Positions 1-6,868 of a stretch of DNA of 23,293 nt are shown in pieces. The notes beneath the pieces were generated by a model. The model did no database searches, was not told the origin of the DNA, and saw nothing but the letters and a program-made list of their open reading frames with translations. This DNA is from JAAKFL01 sp964629645 (lineage in GTDB: Bacteria > Chlamydiota > Chlamydiia > Chlamydiales > SLFE01). The stretch lies in assembly GCA_964629645.1 (NCBI GenBank), contig CAZVSU010000043.1, positions 1-23,293 of the forward strand, given 5' to 3'. The position numbers and the translations under genes were made by a program. Numbering within the stretch: the first letter of the stretch is position 1; each line of letters starts with the position of its first letter.

Positions 1-2
1 GC

Positions 3-74
3 GCCTATCACATCTGGATGGAGATCATGGAAAAGGCGCGAAGAGACGGCATCCCTAAAACGATCCCGGCATAA
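3..74 (+). CDS. C-terminal 23 codons of an unidentified protein (5' partial)
   Basis: An open frame runs in from the left edge and ends at TAA (72-74). It encodes a tail ending ARRDGIPKTIPA. I do not recognise the family. The last 20 bases overlap the 3' end of the SDR gene on the opposite strand, so the two genes converge tail to tail. Reality rests only on the frame being open to the edge and on the plausible amphipathic composition; the stretch is too short for a firm call. Confidence 0.4.
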   Translation, partial: AYHIWMEIMEKARRDGIPKTIPA

Positions 75-846
75 TGTTTGTGAAGGAGCGAAACCCTTGA
101 TCTTTGATCTTTTGATTGGACACTTTCTTATTTCCCCTGAAAAAGGGGGGGGTGTTCGGGTTCCAAGTGGGGAGGGGGATGCGCTCTTGAGCGCAGATTT
201 TTTGGTAGGCCTCTCTTCGGGGAACGTGTTCGCCGTTGCAGAGGTTAAAGATCCCCTGCCACTTTTGTTTGAGGGCTTGATCTAGGGCTGCGATGATGTC
301 GTCGATATGGATCCAGTTCGTGAAATTTTCACCCGTTCCCTTAATTTCGCCGCCGTTGATGTCCCGCAGGCGATCGGCAATATTGCGGCCCGGGCCGATG
401 ATCTCTCCCATCCTGAAGATGCACGTCTTTTCGTGTTTCTGGAGCGTCTGCTCAGTTTCGATCAAAATACGCGCGTGATCGGTCGAGGGACGTAATGCAG
501 ACGTTTCGTCCACCCAGTTTCCCATGGCATCGCCGTACACAGAGGTGCTTCCGGTATAGATGATCTGCTGATGCGGCTGGATAACTTCAATAAGCCGCTT
601 GGCTGTCTCCAGATAGGTAGAGCGGACATCACCCCCTCTTCCTGCGGCAACGGAGAGCAAAATCAGATCCTGCCCGGGAATGAGATCTTTGAGGTCGCCG
701 AGAAGAAAGACGTCGCTGCTGCATTCTTGAAGCTCGGCGACTCGTTCTTTGCTTCTTGTTGTGACTGTGACAGTATGTCCTTCAACCAGCCAGGCTCTCG
801 CGGCCCTTGAGCCGACATACCCACATCCTATAATGGCAATTTTCAT
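55..846 (-). CDS. NAD(P)-dependent SDR-family epimerase/dehydratase-like protein (YeeZ type)
   Basis: Protein of 263 residues with an N-terminal Rossmann nucleotide-binding motif, IGCGYVGSRAARAW (about residues 6-19), a central YTGSTSVYG segment containing the Ser/Tyr typical of extended and atypical SDRs, and the conserved NWIHIDDI block near residue 178. This matches the YeeZ/complex-I-type atypical SDR group; substrate is unknown. Cytoplasmic. It is the last gene of a four-gene minus-strand operon: its ATG overlaps the TGA of the exonuclease gene (ATGA at 843-846), implying translational coupling. Near the C-terminus the coding strand carries eight C followed by five T (plus 140-152), a potential slippage tract. 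The 3' end overlaps a convergent partial gene by 20 bases. Family call is secure, function is not. Confidence 0.85.
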   Translation of the reverse strand: MKIAIIGCGYVGSRAARAWLVEGHTVTVTTRSKERVAELQECSSDVFLLGDLKDLIPGQDLILLSVAAGRGGDVRSTYLETAKRLIEVIQPHQQIIYTGSTSVYGDAMGNWVDETSALRPSTDHARILIETEQTLQKHEKTCIFRMGEIIGPGRNIADRLRDINGGEIKGTGENFTNWIHIDDIIAALDQALKQKWQGIFNLCNGEHVPRREAYQKICAQERIPLPTWNPNTPPFFRGNKKVSNQKIKDQGFRSFTNIMPGSF

Positions 847-1538
847 GAGACGGGAAGGAGTCCTAGTTGTTCAAATGTCGATTTGAGTTCGTCGTTACCG
901 GGCCGCTCGAAAGCGCCACTTTCACTCATCCATTTGACGTAGTCTTCCGGCACCTCCGATAAGGGCTTGCCGCGATATTTGCCGAAGGGCATGACGCGCA
1001 TTTGGCGAGGAACATTCATAAGGGTGTAGATCTGCTCGATGGTCAGATCGCCCGTCATGGCAGTGAAGACGCGATGAAGCATAATGACGTCATCTAAGGC
1101 TCTATGGGCATTGTTCGCCGGAAAATCGTAGACTTCGCGGAGGAATTGCAGCGCGTGGCGAGGGAGGTCGGGGCGGTAGCGCCTCGCCCATTTCAAGGTG
1201 TCCAGCATCTTCCACTCGGGCATTTCAAGACCATGCCGACCAAACTCTGCTTTGAGAAAGGGCAGGTCAAAGCTGTCATTGTTATGGGCGCAAAGAACTG
1301 CGTCCTCTCCGCAGAATGCGATAAATTCTCTTCCGATCACGTCAAAAGAGGGGGCCTCTTTCACCATTTCGTCGGTGATGTGGTGAATCGCTGTCGCATC
1401 GGGAGGGATCGGGACCGGCGGCTTGATCAGTTTTTCAAATGTGCGGTCTTCCTCCGGATCATAGGCGGCAATTTCGATGATGAAATCATCACTTGCTCTT
1501 ATCCCGGTGGTTTCTGTGTCGTAAAAAATCGCCCTCAT
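843..1538 (-). CDS. DEDDh 3'-5' exonuclease (DnaQ/Pol III epsilon-like) with C-terminal DUF3820-type domain
   Basis: 231 residues. The N-terminus FYDTETTGI contains the ExoI motif (D7, E9); HITDEMV and AHNNDSFDLPFL form the ExoII region; HRALDDV near residue 155 is ExoIII with the His and Asp of the DEDDh class. After about residue 175 a second small domain begins with VMPFGKYRGKPLSEVP, characteristic of the DUF3820 family often attached to such exonucleases. It likely degrades or proofreads DNA or RNA 3' ends in the cytoplasm; whether it is a polymerase subunit or a free nuclease cannot be told. It sits in the middle of the ATGA-overlapped operon, directly after the YbjN-like gene, the same pairing I recall for C. 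trachomatis CT260/CT261, which supports a chlamydial origin. Confidence 0.9.
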   Translation of the reverse strand: MRAIFYDTETTGIRASDDFIIEIAAYDPEEDRTFEKLIKPPVPIPPDATAIHHITDEMVKEAPSFDVIGREFIAFCGEDAVLCAHNNDSFDLPFLKAEFGRHGLEMPEWKMLDTLKWARRYRPDLPRHALQFLREVYDFPANNAHRALDDVIMLHRVFTAMTGDLTIEQIYTLMNVPRQMRVMPFGKYRGKPLSEVPEDYVKWMSESGAFERPGNDELKSTFEQLGLLPVS

Positions 1539-2017
1539 GAAGAGCCCTTGACCGCATCCTCTGCTTTTTTAATGAGATCGTCGACGGTCGTGGCTTGGAC
1601 GGCGACAGCTTCGACAGTTTTGTCGAAAGTCAAACAGGCCGACTGCACCGACTTGATTCCCTCGTCAATTTTTGATTCGGCAATCTCTCCCTTTTCGATT
1701 TCCATCATAAGACGAAAGAAGGCGACGCCTCCGATTTCATCGAGGCCGAAGCCGGGCAGGTCGATCTCTTTGTTCAAAAGATGTAAAAGGCGAGCGACGT
1801 CCGGGATCACCTCCCGGTCCAGCTGGATCGGAAAAAACGCGATCATTTGCAGAAATTGATTGCCTTGAAAGAAACGAAAAAACAGGGGAAACTCCCTTTC
1901 TTTGTCGTCTTCCGATTTGAAGAGAAGATAAACCTGTTGGGTTTCTGCCTGCATTTTCGCATCCAACTTTTTCTCTTTCAGGTAATCGAGAAGGGCTTGA
2001 CTGGACGCGACCATCAT
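1535..2017 (-). CDS. YbjN-like protein, likely type III secretion chaperone (CT260/Mcsc-like)
   Basis: 160 residues, acidic, no signal peptide or membrane segment. The pattern of an N-terminal helix (QALLDYLKEKKLDAK), a beta region with hydrophobic FPLFFRFF and QFLQMIAFFPIQL strands, a central helix and FFRLMMEIEKGEI fits the YbjN fold, which resembles class I type III secretion chaperones. In C. trachomatis the gene next to dnaQ (CT260) encodes such a protein, described as the multi-cargo chaperone Mcsc; position and size here suggest an ortholog, but I cannot align them. The ATG at 2015-2017 overlaps the TGA of the preceding small lipoprotein gene and its own stop overlaps the exonuclease ATG. 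GGAG lies about seven bases upstream of the ATG pair; either of the two adjacent ATGs could be used. Confidence 0.65.
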   Translation of the reverse strand: MMVASSQALLDYLKEKKLDAKMQAETQQVYLLFKSEDDKEREFPLFFRFFQGNQFLQMIAFFPIQLDREVIPDVARLLHLLNKEIDLPGFGLDEIGGVAFFRLMMEIEKGEIAESKIDEGIKSVQSACLTFDKTVEAVAVQATTVDDLIKKAEDAVKGSS

Positions 2018-2163
2018 AAATTGACTCCGGGGAAGGCAGAATCACCGCGCTGATTCATCATATTAGGGTTGTTTGTGACGGGGACTGTTGTCCAAGCGTC
2101 GTCCTCAGGGACGGCGCAACCGAAGCAGAGCAGGCACATCAAAAGAAAGAGGCAATAGCGCAT
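2014..2163 (-). CDS. Small predicted lipoprotein, 49 residues
   Basis: A short frame with a typical lipoprotein signal: MRYCLFLLMCLLCFGCAVPE, with Cys16 preceded by C-F-G as a loose lipobox, then a polar tail of about 33 residues rich in Asn and Pro. A strong ribosome site, AAGGAG, lies seven bases before the ATG, and the stop codon TGA overlaps the ATG of the YbjN-like gene (ATGA, plus 2014-2017). It is therefore the first gene of the four-gene operon. Mature protein would be only about 34 residues, lipid-anchored in the envelope. Function unknown; I know of no named family. The ribosome site, overlap and signal together make it a convincing gene despite its length. Confidence 0.75.
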   Translation of the reverse strand: MRYCLFLLMCLLCFGCAVPEDDAWTTVPVTNNPNMMNQRGDSAFPGVNL

Positions 2164-2188
2164 GAGTCACTCCTTAAGTTAAGTGATT

Positions 2189-2218
2189 ATGGTACACGAT
2201 GAAATAGCTTCATGTCTA
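2189..2218 (-). promoter_or_regulatory. Possible promoter of the lipoprotein-chaperone-exonuclease-SDR operon
   Basis: On the minus strand TAGACA (plus 2213-2218) is followed after 18 bases by TACCAT (plus 2189-2194); an alternative -10, CATAAT, overlaps at plus 2186-2191. It lies between the fasciclin terminator and the lipoprotein ribosome site, which is where a promoter is needed. Matches are moderate. Confidence 0.35.
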
Positions 2219-2220
2219 GA

Positions 2221-2247
2221 AAGAAAAAGGAGGAGCAGACCTGCTCC
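2221..2247 (-). terminator. Rho-independent terminator of the fasciclin gene
   Basis: Minus-strand hairpin GGAGCA-GGTC-TGCTCC (plus 2232-2247) followed by TCC and a run of five T (plus 2224-2228). It starts 21 bases beyond the fasciclin stop codon and just before the next operon's likely promoter. Confidence 0.7.
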
Positions 2248-2268
2248 CCCCTTGTCGACAGTGGCTCT

Positions 2269-2793
2269 TTATTGAGTGATCACTGTGTCGATCACGTGGA
2301 TGACGCCGTTTGAGGCCTCGATATCAGGCTTGATGACCTGAGCATCGTCAACCATCACTTTGCCGTCGACCACACGGATTTGCACATCTTTTCCCGCAGC
2401 CGTCATCGCATCAAAGTCTTGACCCATTGATGTGATGTCTTGGCTTGTCACTTTTCCGGGAACAACGTGGAGTAAGAGAATTTCTCGAAGCTTCTCTTTA
2501 TTTTCCGGCTTGAGCAACTCATCGAGTTGTGTTCCAAGCTTTGAAAACGCCTCGTTATTTGGCGCAAAGACAGTAAATGGACCTGCTCCTTGCAACACAC
2601 TCACGAGATCGGCCTCTTTCAAGGCTGTCACGAGTGTTGAGAAGTCACCTTTGCTCGACGCAATCGTGACAATATTTTCTTCGGTCATCATTTTATCTTT
2701 TTTGTCGCTCTTATCATACCAAGATCCCCCCTGCAGGGAGACCACTGTGAGTGCAAGGGCAACAAAAAACGCCGTAATATATTTTAAGGACAT
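2269..2793 (-). CDS. Secreted fasciclin (FAS1) domain protein
   Basis: 174 residues from the chosen start. MSLKYITAFFVALALTVVSL is a Sec signal peptide; one FAS1 domain fills the rest (about residues 40-174), recognisable by the H1-like block GPFTVFAPNNEAFSKL and the H2-like block ASNGVIHVIDTVI, with the YH-type segment replaced by LLLHVVPGK. The upstream ATG at 2820 is rejected because AAGGAGGT sits four bases before the ATG at 2791-2793 and the signal peptide begins there. FAS1 domains mediate adhesion or matrix contacts in many organisms; the role here is unknown, probably periplasmic or surface-exposed. A monocistronic unit: TATAAT upstream and a hairpin terminator downstream. Confidence 0.9.
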   Translation of the reverse strand: MSLKYITAFFVALALTVVSLQGGSWYDKSDKKDKMMTEENIVTIASSKGDFSTLVTALKEADLVSVLQGAGPFTVFAPNNEAFSKLGTQLDELLKPENKEKLREILLLHVVPGKVTSQDITSMGQDFDAMTAAGKDVQIRVVDGKVMVDDAQVIKPDIEASNGVIHVIDTVITQ

Positions 2794-2844
2794 TTTTACC
2801 TCCTTAGTAATGGAAAGCATAGTCGTACTAACCTTCCAACCTTA

Positions 2845-2850
2845 ATTATA
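2845..2850 (-). promoter_or_regulatory. -10 element for the fasciclin gene
   Basis: A perfect minus-strand TATAAT lies about 50 bases upstream of the chosen ATG. No good -35 is visible (best is TCAATT at 18 bases). A short palindrome, TTACCGGTAA (plus 2853-2862), lies in the spacer and could be an operator. Confidence 0.45.
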
Positions 2851-2915
2851 ACTTACCGGTAAATTAAAAATTGAGGTCTGGTGCAGATAAATTTTAAGTT
2901 GTTGAAAATGAATGA

Positions 2916-3353
2916 TTAACGCTCTGATTTTTCTTTATAGACATCTTTAAACGGAATAGGAGCATGGCCGGTGAGTTGTCCAAGTCCCACAACACCAGCG
3001 GCCGTTTCGCCAACCAAAAACTTAACGCCCTGAGCTTCAACGATATAGACGACACATCTCGCGCTTAAGTTTCTCTGTTCCAATATCTTAATCGAACTCG
3101 TTTCGTTGATTTGTTCCATCCGCCCTTGCATGAACTTCCGGACATAGTACGCAGCGACAATCATAAATAAGATGATCAGCGCCAAAACAAGAACGACATT
3201 CATGAGTTCGGAATAAAATTGATTGGTTTGCTCGGTGCCGTCGCTCTCTTCTTGAAGAGCCCGTTCAATCCTTTCTTCAGTCAGCGGTGATTGGGCGGAA
3301 AGAGAAGGGAGTGTGGAAACGAAGAGAAGGCATGAAAGGAAAAAAGCGTTCAT
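2916..3353 (-). CDS. FliO-like single-pass membrane protein
   Basis: 145 residues: a signal peptide (MNAFFLSCLLFVSTLPSLSA), a short polar region, one transmembrane helix (about residues 49-71, VVLVLALIILFMIVAAYYV) and a cytosolic domain with ILEQRNLSARCVVYIVEAQ and VKFLVGETAAGVVGL. That order and the final strand pattern match the FliO/MopB family, which helps assemble the FliP-FliQ-FliR export gate of flagella. The longer reading starts with GTG at 3359 immediately against the ribosome site; AAGGA is seven bases from the ATG at 3351-3353, so I chose that. No other flagellar gene is in the window. A role with the type III or rudimentary flagellar export system is inferred from family only. 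Confidence 0.75.
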   Translation of the reverse strand: MNAFFLSCLLFVSTLPSLSAQSPLTEERIERALQEESDGTEQTNQFYSELMNVVLVLALIILFMIVAAYYVRKFMQGRMEQINETSSIKILEQRNLSARCVVYIVEAQGVKFLVGETAAGVVGLGQLTGHAPIPFKDVYKEKSER

Positions 3354-3376
3354 AAGCACGTCCTTGTGTTGGCGTC

Positions 3377-3406
3377 ATCTTAAGCGATGATTTCCTTTTT
3401 TTTCAA
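3377..3406 (-). promoter_or_regulatory. Promoter of the FliO-like gene
   Basis: Minus-strand TTGAAA (plus 3401-3406), 18-base spacer, TAAGAT (plus 3377-3382), about 25 bases before the ATG with AAGGA between. It overlaps or abuts the plus-strand region that must hold the HAD-gene promoter. Confidence 0.5.
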
Positions 3407-3426
3407 CGGAATGGTATTTACTGATC

Positions 3427-4257
3427 ATGACCGGAATCTTAGCGCTCGATGTCGACGGGACCCTCACGCACGACCACGACAAAATTCCACATGAGGTGGC
3501 TCAAACCCTTGAAACCCTTATGGGGCAAGGTTTCGATCTGATTTTCATAACGGGGCGTTCGTACCCGAGAACCCGCCCGATGATCCCGCTTAGCTCTCCG
3601 TTTTATCTCGCTGTGCAAAATGGCGCGCAGTGCTTTCATGTCCCTTCCGGCACCCGCATTTTCGATCGTTTTTTAGATGTTGCGCTTCTCCCGCAACTGG
3701 CCGCTATTTCTGAACAGGAGCCAACGGGAATGCTCGTGTTCGACCCGGGGTTTGACGAGGACCTCTGCTATTACCGAAGGGGCGATTTCAGCCGCGATCT
3801 TTTTGAGTATTTGCAGAGGCGGAAACACGTCTTTCACGAAACATGGCGGGAGGTGGACAGCTTCAAAGACGTGCCGATGACCCGTTTTCCGGCTCTCAAA
3901 TACTTCGGGTTCCTCGATTCGCTCGAGCGGATATGCGGCCATATGCAGATCCAAGGGTTGAAAGTGGACGCCCCGATCATACGAGATCCATTCGGCGAAG
4001 GGTACTTCGTGACGCAAGTCACCGCCGGTGGGGTTAACAAAGGAGACGCGCTGCGCCGCTTTGCCGCCTCTCGCAACAGAAGTGGTCCCATTATCGCAGC
4101 CGGCGACGACTACAATGACCTCTCGATGCTCCAGGCTGCCGACATTAAGATCGTCATCAAAAATGCGCCCGGCGCGTTGTTGGAAATCGCCGATATCGTG
4201 GCCGAAACTCCGGACAAGCTCGGGATTGTGGAGGCGTTAAAAAAAGCAGTTTCCTAG
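3427..4257 (+). CDS. HAD-superfamily phosphatase, Cof/IIB type
   Basis: 276 residues. N-terminal DVDGTLT gives the nucleophile D8 and acid/base D10; the FITGRSYP segment (motif II) follows near residue 40; the C-terminal motif IV is GDDYNDLSML near residue 226, with KGDAL supplying the Lys. The middle (about residues 80-190) is a type IIB cap. Such enzymes dephosphorylate sugar phosphates or nucleotides in the cytoplasm; the exact substrate cannot be told. No ribosome site precedes the ATG; a weak -10-like TATTTA (3415-3420) ends only six bases before it, so the transcript may be leaderless. The gene is divergent from the FliO-like gene. Confidence 0.88.
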   Translation: MTGILALDVDGTLTHDHDKIPHEVAQTLETLMGQGFDLIFITGRSYPRTRPMIPLSSPFYLAVQNGAQCFHVPSGTRIFDRFLDVALLPQLAAISEQEPTGMLVFDPGFDEDLCYYRRGDFSRDLFEYLQRRKHVFHETWREVDSFKDVPMTRFPALKYFGFLDSLERICGHMQIQGLKVDAPIIRDPFGEGYFVTQVTAGGVNKGDALRRFAASRNRSGPIIAAGDDYNDLSMLQAADIKIVIKNAPGALLEIADIVAETPDKLGIVEALKKAVS

Positions 4258-4285
4258 TAATCAGCTCCAAATAGAGGGGTATTTC

Positions 4286-4314
4286 TGGACGGACGGGGGA
4301 AATTTCGGTATAAT
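4286..4314 (+). promoter_or_regulatory. Promoter TGGACG-17-TATAAT, ten bases before the start codon
   Basis: TGGACG (4286-4291), a 17-base spacer and a consensus TATAAT (4309-4314). Transcription would start around 4320-4322, three to five bases before the ATG at 4325, and no Shine-Dalgarno sequence fits between. A leaderless or nearly leaderless mRNA is inferred. Confidence 0.6.
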
Positions 4315-4324
4315 CACTCATCAT

Positions 4325-5821
4325 ATGGATGAGATTGATCTAGTCAGACAGTTAGTGGAGCTGGCCGTCACCGCCGGGAGAAGTCACCAAAGCGCTCAGA
4401 CCGGCTTCGTTCACTATTGCCACCACAAAATGGATGAGGGGGTGAACCACACCATCCCTACGTACGAAAATTGTCTTTTTGCTCTCGCGCTCATCAGAAT
4501 GCAGACGGTGGCCAATATTCAAGAGGGGCTGGCTCTGATTGAAAAACTGCTGCCCTTCCAGGACCGAGAAACGGGTAACTTTCCCGTTTATCTTCACGAG
4601 TACCCCCAATGCCGCGATCGCTACCATGCCGTCCATCTTCTGCCTCCGATATACTGGGTGCTAAAAGGTTTTCAAAAGGTGATGGTCCAAAGCGTCTCTG
4701 AGGCGATCTCGAAAGCGGCAAAAAGAGCCATGGCCCATCTCGACAGCGCAATTGATGAGGGGCCCTTCCAAATTGCCATCAAAGCCGCCGCCGCCAAGAC
4801 GGCCTTTGCCCGGCTTTGGAAGGACGAAAAGTCGGAGCGCGAGGGACTTGATTCGTTAGACGCACTCTTAAGAAGAAGTCAAGAGCCCGACTTTGGAACG
4901 TGGTTTTCGCCGGTCTATATCGCTGAAACTTTGGTCGCTTTGCAGATGGTCTATGACAAAATTTCCGAGAGTCCATGGTCTGAATTTTGGACGAAACTCT
5001 CTGAAACATGGTGTCAAAAAGCGCGCACGTATGTCGGCCCGCCGGTCAAAGCTTTGCAGTGGCGCTCCGAGCCGCAGCCGACACTCTACGATCTTTATCT
5101 TGGAGATTTTACCGGCGGCTACCCCTACCATTCGTTTATTGATCACCCTTTTCAGCTTCAAGGAGCTTTGGTTCGTACGGTCGATGACACTTTGCCGCCC
5201 ATTTCCTACCCCCAGACTTTCACCGGAGTTGTGGCGGATAGCCGCTGGCTCATCCATCAGGAAGAGACCCATGCCTATACCGTGATCGAGACGGCGGCGC
5301 CGCTGCCACCCGAACTTAAGAAGGGCTTTCATTACTTCAGACTTGTGTGGGGTGACGAAAATCGGATCCATAGCCTGAGCTGCCAAGGGGGGGCGATCAC
5401 AAGTTTTGAGATGAAACCCGCTGATGGGGGATTAGACTTACTTGTGTGGCTGGCGGAAGATCCGGGAGAGATCGAACGAAATCACTCTTCAGAGCTGAGA
5501 TTTTTCGTCGACCAACATGAGGCGCTCGATCTTTTAGTGCAGGGAAAAAAAGCCAACACGTTTCATTTTCACGACACGGTTTCGATCAGCAGCGGCTTAG
5601 TTCACACGACCCTTTCTTTTCATTTGGAGGAAGGAGACGCCCGCATCATGGGGCATATTCAGCCGGGGAACCGCATCTCTCAAGTGGACTTGAAAGGGGA
5701 AAACCGGTTTAATGCTTACGACTGGGAAATCTTTTTAAGAACCGTGAGGCGATACACGCCATGTTTAATTCGGGTCAAGGTGCGCATCTCCGACTCTTGT
5801 TCATCCTCTTTCTTTTCCTAA
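4325..5821 (+). CDS. Conserved-looking unknown protein, helical toroid-like N-half and beta-rich C-half
   Basis: 498 residues, no signal peptide, no transmembrane helix. I do not recognise a named family. Residues 1-240 look all-helical with repeated paired helices and aromatic/His-rich loops (HYCHHK, FPVYLHEYPQCRDRYHAVHLLPP), reminiscent of an alpha/alpha toroid as in polysaccharide lyases and glycosidases; residues 250-480 are rich in beta strands (FHYFRLVW, LRFFVDQH, FHFHDTVSI, TTLSFHLEEG), reminiscent of the beta-sandwich that follows such toroids. This is a fold impression, not a demonstrated function. Its last 61 bases overlap the start of the lipoprotein gene in another frame, which suggests coupled expression. 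Expressed from its own promoter with little or no leader. Confidence 0.8.
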   Translation: MDEIDLVRQLVELAVTAGRSHQSAQTGFVHYCHHKMDEGVNHTIPTYENCLFALALIRMQTVANIQEGLALIEKLLPFQDRETGNFPVYLHEYPQCRDRYHAVHLLPPIYWVLKGFQKVMVQSVSEAISKAAKRAMAHLDSAIDEGPFQIAIKAAAAKTAFARLWKDEKSEREGLDSLDALLRRSQEPDFGTWFSPVYIAETLVALQMVYDKISESPWSEFWTKLSETWCQKARTYVGPPVKALQWRSEPQPTLYDLYLGDFTGGYPYHSFIDHPFQLQGALVRTVDDTLPPISYPQTFTGVVADSRWLIHQEETHAYTVIETAAPLPPELKKGFHYFRLVWGDENRIHSLSCQGGAITSFEMKPADGGLDLLVWLAEDPGEIERNHSSELRFFVDQHEALDLLVQGKKANTFHFHDTVSISSGLVHTTLSFHLEEGDARIMGHIQPGNRISQVDLKGENRFNAYDWEIFLRTVRRYTPCLIRVKVRISDSCSSSFFS

Positions 5822-6624
5822 ACGGCTGCGCGTGGCATCCTCGAACAGAGCATTACCGCGCCTCTTACGCCCACCTCAAGAATGCCCCAACAGGTTCGAT
5901 GATCCTTTCAGATCGTCAACTTGTCATTTTGGTTTGCGCCCGCCATCTCGACTATCAAAATACGCAAAGGCTTTTGAAAACGGTCGCAAAACATCCCGAT
6001 GGCGGCATGAGGGGAGATGTCGGACATGCTTGGATTTTGCTGCAGGGAGGGGATGAGGTCATCGAAGGAGGGCCCTCGGGAGAGCTTGGCGTAGACGAGC
6101 CGAAATATTTTGACGGGATGATGGATTTAGTCGAAGAAGGGGACCCCAACCCGATTCGTTATCTCCATCGCACGTTAAACGATGGATTCTTTGAAGAGGG
6201 ATCGGGCGATTTTTCTCCCACCTATGCGATAAAAGTGTCTCTTTCGCCCGAACAGTACCAAGCCATCCGCCATTACGTCCTGACTTATGATTATGCCCCC
6301 TATTCGCTGACAAAAAGGCAATGCATCGCCTTTGTCACAGATGTTGCGGCCATGGCAGGGCTCGCACTTGAATCAGAGGTGCACGTTCCGACTCCTCCCA
6401 CCATTCGTGTCGGTAAAGATCACATCAGAGTATGGTCCGATCCCGCTTTTAGCACGCTCACCTTTATGTCTCCGGACGTCTTAGAGAAAAGCATGATGGA
6501 GGCGGTTTACCGCGGAGAGGCAGAATATGCCCTTGACTGGTACCGCCAAACTCACGAAACATCGACCTGGGCTTTCGAATGGGAGCATCTTTTCGAACGG
6601 CTCGTTAAAATTTACCTCCTGTAA
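5761..6624 (+). CDS. Lipoprotein with predicted permuted NlpC/P60-like (papain-fold) domain
   Basis: 287 residues. A lipoprotein signal ends at the lipobox LNGC with Cys23. The core contains GHAWILLQGG (His89) followed about 100 residues later by YSLTKRQCIAFVTDVAAMAG (Cys188). The order His first, then N/Q-C-x-x-F-V, is that of circularly permuted NlpC/P60 proteins (YiiX/YaeF, LRAT-like, DUF4105-like), which act as amidases, peptidases or acyltransferases. So a lipid-anchored hydrolase facing the periplasm is a reasonable inference; the substrate is unknown. The start lies inside the preceding gene, GAGG eleven bases upstream serving as a weak ribosome site. The pairing with the toroid-like protein hints at a shared envelope substrate. 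Confidence 0.8.
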   Translation: MFNSGQGAHLRLLFILFLFLNGCAWHPRTEHYRASYAHLKNAPTGSMILSDRQLVILVCARHLDYQNTQRLLKTVAKHPDGGMRGDVGHAWILLQGGDEVIEGGPSGELGVDEPKYFDGMMDLVEEGDPNPIRYLHRTLNDGFFEEGSGDFSPTYAIKVSLSPEQYQAIRHYVLTYDYAPYSLTKRQCIAFVTDVAAMAGLALESEVHVPTPPTIRVGKDHIRVWSDPAFSTLTFMSPDVLEKSMMEAVYRGEAEYALDWYRQTHETSTWAFEWEHLFERLVKIYLL

Positions 6625-6665
6625 CGTGCTCGACGCGGTCGCATCCGATCTTATGAGAGGTTCAT

Positions 6666-6752
6666 ATGGACGATGTGTTGATCGATGGCAAGGTCAAGCG
6701 CCGAGTCGGCGGGCTCGCCCGGAATCGAAAGGGCGATGAAGGCTCGATATAG
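6666..6752 (+). CDS. Possible 28-codon small ORF
   Basis: ATG preceded by GAGAGG eight bases upstream, encoding a basic and acidic peptide beginning MDDVLIDGKVKRRVGG and ending at TAG, seven bases before a GC-rich hairpin. No similarity is recognised. The arrangement of ribosome site, short ORF and hairpin could be a leader peptide or chance. Confidence 0.25.
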   Translation: MDDVLIDGKVKRRVGGLARNRKGDEGSI

Positions 6753-6758
6753 GAGTCG

Positions 6759-6780
6759 AAGGCCCATCTGCCGGGGCCTT
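6759..6780 (+). promoter_or_regulatory. GC-rich hairpin in the spacer before aroA
   Basis: AAGGCCC (6759-6765), eight-base loop, GGGCCTT (6774-6780): a perfect seven-pair stem. It is not followed by a T run, so it is not a clear intrinsic terminator. The 250-base spacer 6625-6874 otherwise holds only the small ORF and the aroA promoter that I can see. Confidence 0.4.
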
Positions 6781-6838
6781 GCCTTGTGGCTAAAGTCGAG
6801 GGGTGACAAAGAGCGTTGATCATCATCTCTTCCCTTGC

Positions 6839-6868
6839 TTGAGTGAAATTCCCAACTAGACGTATGAT
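6839..6868 (+). promoter_or_regulatory. aroA promoter TTGAGT-18-TATGAT, six bases before the start codon
   Basis: TTGAGT (6839-6844), 18-base spacer, TATGAT (6863-6868); the aroA ATG begins at 6875. The transcript would begin at or within a base or two of the ATG, and there is no Shine-Dalgarno sequence. Leaderless aroA mRNA is inferred. Confidence 0.55.

Noticed and set aside
1104..1859. 251-codon open frame on the plus strand
   Set aside because: It is antisense to the exonuclease and YbjN-like genes, whose motifs and overlaps are convincing; its translation shows no domain.
2794..2820. Upstream ATG for the fasciclin gene
   Set aside because: It lies before the perfect ribosome site AAGGAGGT and would put extra residues in front of the signal peptide.
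4868..5386. 172-codon open frame on the minus strand
   Set aside because: Shadow of the 498-residue gene; composition is atypical and there is no ribosome site.
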